Assembly (NCBI GenBank): GCA_052143655.1
Contig: JBKQSL010000075.1
Coordinates: 1 to 6,301 of the forward strand
From: CAVSUR01 sp052143655
GTDB lineage: Bacteria > Actinomycetota > Actinomycetes > Streptosporangiales > Streptosporangiaceae
Direction of reading: 5' to 3'
DNA length: 6,301 nucleotides
Below are positions 4,780 through 6,301 of the stretch, one piece after another; within the stretch, counting starts at the first letter, position 1, and each line of letters begins with the position of its first letter. The notes under the pieces were generated by a model. It ran no database searches. It saw nothing but the letters and a program-made list of their open reading frames with translations, and was not told the origin of the DNA. The translations under genes were made by a program, and so were the position numbers.

Positions 4780-6301
4780 TCAGTGACTTGCGGCGCCGAG
4801 CTGGTGCAGGCCGTGCTGCTGCATGAATGCGGGCAGCGAGTCGTACTCGAATGCGTGCCAGAATCCCTGGCCGACGGACTTGTTCAGCCGCACGATGCTC
4901 TGGCCTGCCGCCGAGCCAGTGCCCAGGCTCGGCGCGGTGGCGAAGACAACCTGGCTCATGCTCATCCCGCGCAGGCTGTCCGCTAGGTGCAGCAGCTGGC
5001 TGTCACTCAGGGTGTTGTCCAGGCTGACCGCGCCGGGCAGCGCGTTCAGCACTGAGACCGCCCGCAGCGGGTTGGCCAGCGTGGCCGCCCGCCGGGCCTG
5101 CTGGAACATCGCCCGCAGGTAGTTCTGCTGCCGGGCCTCATCACTGATGTCGGCGCTGGCCGCGCTGCCCCAGCCGCGGACGTACAGCAGCGCCTGCGCG
5201 CCGTCGAGATGATGCCTGCCCGCCGTCCAGGTCACCGGGCTGCCCGGATCGTGCGTTGTCACGGGGATGTTCACGGTCACCCCGCCGAGCGCGTCCGTCA
5301 CGCCGCGGAAGCCGGTCCAGTCGATGATCGCGAAGTGGTCGATCCGGACATTGGTGAGGTGCTCGACCGTCCGGATCGTCAGGGCAGCGCCGCCGAGGGC
5401 GTACGCGGAGCCAGCCTTGCCCTTGTGGTGAGCCGGGATCGGCACCCAGGAGTCGCGTGGTATCGACACCACGTAAGCACCCTTGCCGCCGGCAATCAGG
5501 TGCACGAGCATGAGCGCGTCCGCGATACCGCTGGCCGAGTTCCCGGCGGCAGCCGAGCGGGTACCCACGCCGACGACGAGGAACGTCAGGTCCTTGGCCG
5601 CCGGCCCGGTCGGCAGCGGCGCCCGCAGCCTGGCGGGTATCGACGCGAACGGGTTGCCGAGCCGCCGGATGCTGTTCAGGTCGTGCCTGGCCTGCAGGTA
5701 CGCCGCCGCCCCGATCCCGGCGACGAGTACTAGCACTACCAGCACCGCAACGCTGATCAGCGGCACCTTGCGGACGATCTTGAGTCCGTGGCCGTGGCTG
5801 GGGCCGGGAAGATCCGCGGTCAGGTCACCCCAGTCGTCCTGGGCCTCAATCCCGGCGCGCGGCCGGCCGGCCGCGGCGCGCGGCCGCGCGGGGACCAGCT
5901 CGGCGGCAGCCACGCCGGTGCCAGCTGCGCCGACGGCGGCCATCCCAGCGGCAGTCCTGGCAGCGGCCGACTCCGCTCGCTGCCGGCGATACGTCCCGAG
6001 CGCCGGGTCGTAGGCGCTGGAGATCTGCTGTGCTGCGGCCGCGGCCGGCCCCGCCATCGGCACCGCGCTGAGCAGCTCCGGGCTCAGCGACAGGCCCTCC
6101 CGGCCCTGCGCGCAGATGCGGCAGATGTCAATGTGCCGGACCAGCCGCTTGCGCAGCGACGGCGTCAGCGCCGGCATGGCCGGCTGCCAGTCCCCGAAGA
6201 CCGCGCCCAGTCCAGGGCAGTCGATCTGGTCGGCGCGCGCGATCGTGGCGGTGACGGCGGCGGCCTTGTCGAACCGGCCAGCCGCCGCGGACAGCAGCAC
6301 C
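4780..6301 (-). CDS. Sigma-factor-tail / transmembrane / LCP-domain fusion protein, 5' end beyond window
   Basis: One minus-strand frame of at least 506 codons; residues here count from the GTG at 6300, which is probably internal because the frame is open to the edge. Residues 1-85 resemble the C-terminal zinc-binding tail of actinobacterial sigma-70/ECF factors: a GLGAVFGDW segment, then TPSLRKRLVRHIDICRIC with H56-x3-C60-x2-C63, then LSPELLSAVP. An Ala-rich linker (about 86-170) leads to a basic flank and a single membrane helix (about 180-201). An LCP (LytR-CpsA-Psr) domain fills about 236-440: VVSIPRDSWVP at 277-287, DHFAIIDWTGFRGVTDALGG at 321-340, LDGAQALLYVRGW at 365-377 and SDEARQQNYLRAM at 386-398. 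LCP enzymes transfer lipid-linked glycopolymers to peptidoglycan outside the membrane. Here several catalytic positions differ: G246 for the usual Asp of GxDxR, I259 for the Arg before Asp261, W377 for the second Arg of RxR, and D387 for the first Arg of DxxRxxRQ. The LCP call is firm; the sigma-tail call rests on motif similarity and the missing N-terminus. Confidence 0.85.
   Translation of the reverse strand, partial: VLLSAAAGRFDKAAAVTATIARADQIDCPGLGAVFGDWQPAMPALTPSLRKRLVRHIDICRICAQGREGLSLSPELLSAVPMAGPAAAAAQQISSAYDPALGTYRRQRAESAAARTAAGMAAVGAAGTGVAAAELVPARPRAAAGRPRAGIEAQDDWGDLTADLPGPSHGHGLKIVRKVPLISVAVLVVLVLVAGIGAAAYLQARHDLNSIRRLGNPFASIPARLRAPLPTGPAAKDLTFLVVGVGTRSAAAGNSASGIADALMLVHLIAGGKGAYVVSIPRDSWVPIPAHHKGKAGSAYALGGAALTIRTVEHLTNVRIDHFAIIDWTGFRGVTDALGGVTVNIPVTTHDPGSPVTWTAGRHHLDGAQALLYVRGWGSAASADISDEARQQNYLRAMFQQARRAATLANPLRAVSVLNALPGAVSLDNTLSDSQLLHLADSLRGMSMSQVVFATAPSLGTGSAAGQSIVRLNKSVGQGFWHAFEYDSLPAFMQQHGLHQLGAASH

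Noticed and set aside
5850..5892. Extreme GC run with self-complementary GGCCGG and GCGCGC blocks
   Set aside because: It encodes the Arg/Ala/Pro-rich linker of the LCP fusion; codon bias for these residues explains the composition.
5209..6013. Plus-strand frames opposite the LCP gene
   Set aside because: Low-complexity shadow translations; the minus-strand LCP motifs account for the stretch.

Overview
The window is very GC-rich DNA. Its coding frames have G or C at nearly every third codon position, and the encoded families (MobF-type relaxase, actinobacterial sigma-factor tail, LCP domain) point to a high-GC actinomycete. No rRNA, tRNA, transposase, integrase or CRISPR array was seen. Three substantial genes are present, and two of them run off the window edges.

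Left (1-2530, minus strand): the first 843 codons of a conjugative relaxase-helicase of the MobF/TrwC/TraA type, with an N-terminal HUH nicking domain and a RecD/TraI-like SF1 helicase. This marks a conjugative plasmid or an integrated conjugative element. Upstream of it lies an AT-rich, repeat-bearing, non-coding segment (2531-2745) that is a reasonable oriT/regulatory candidate. Beyond that (about 2742-2992, minus strand) are the remains of a small ORF with a good ribosome-binding site but an ATA where a start codon is expected.

Centre (3102-4193, plus strand): a divergent, apparently leaderless gene for a protein with an N-terminal HIRAN-like domain and an all-helical C-terminal half. It carries a 45-bp internal tandem duplication. 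Its natural C-terminus appears to have been displaced by frameshifts: coding-like sequence continues in other frames to about 4345, and past an in-frame TAG to 4483.

Right-centre (4484-4779): no gene I can defend. The stretch holds micro-ORFs, a perfect 16-bp palindrome, an imperfect tandem repeat of about 40 bp and a weak hairpin. It separates the mobile-element genes from what looks like host sequence, but no att site was recognised.

Right (4780-6301, minus strand): a membrane protein with an extracellular LytR-CpsA-Psr (LCP) domain. Its cytoplasmic N-terminus resembles the C-terminal zinc-binding tail (HxxxCxxC) of actinobacterial sigma-70/ECF factors. Several residues usually required for LCP catalysis are substituted. 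The most interesting reading of the window is that this gene encodes a membrane-tethered sigma factor whose LCP domain is a non-catalytic cell-envelope sensor. The sigma domains would lie outside the window, so this part is inference.
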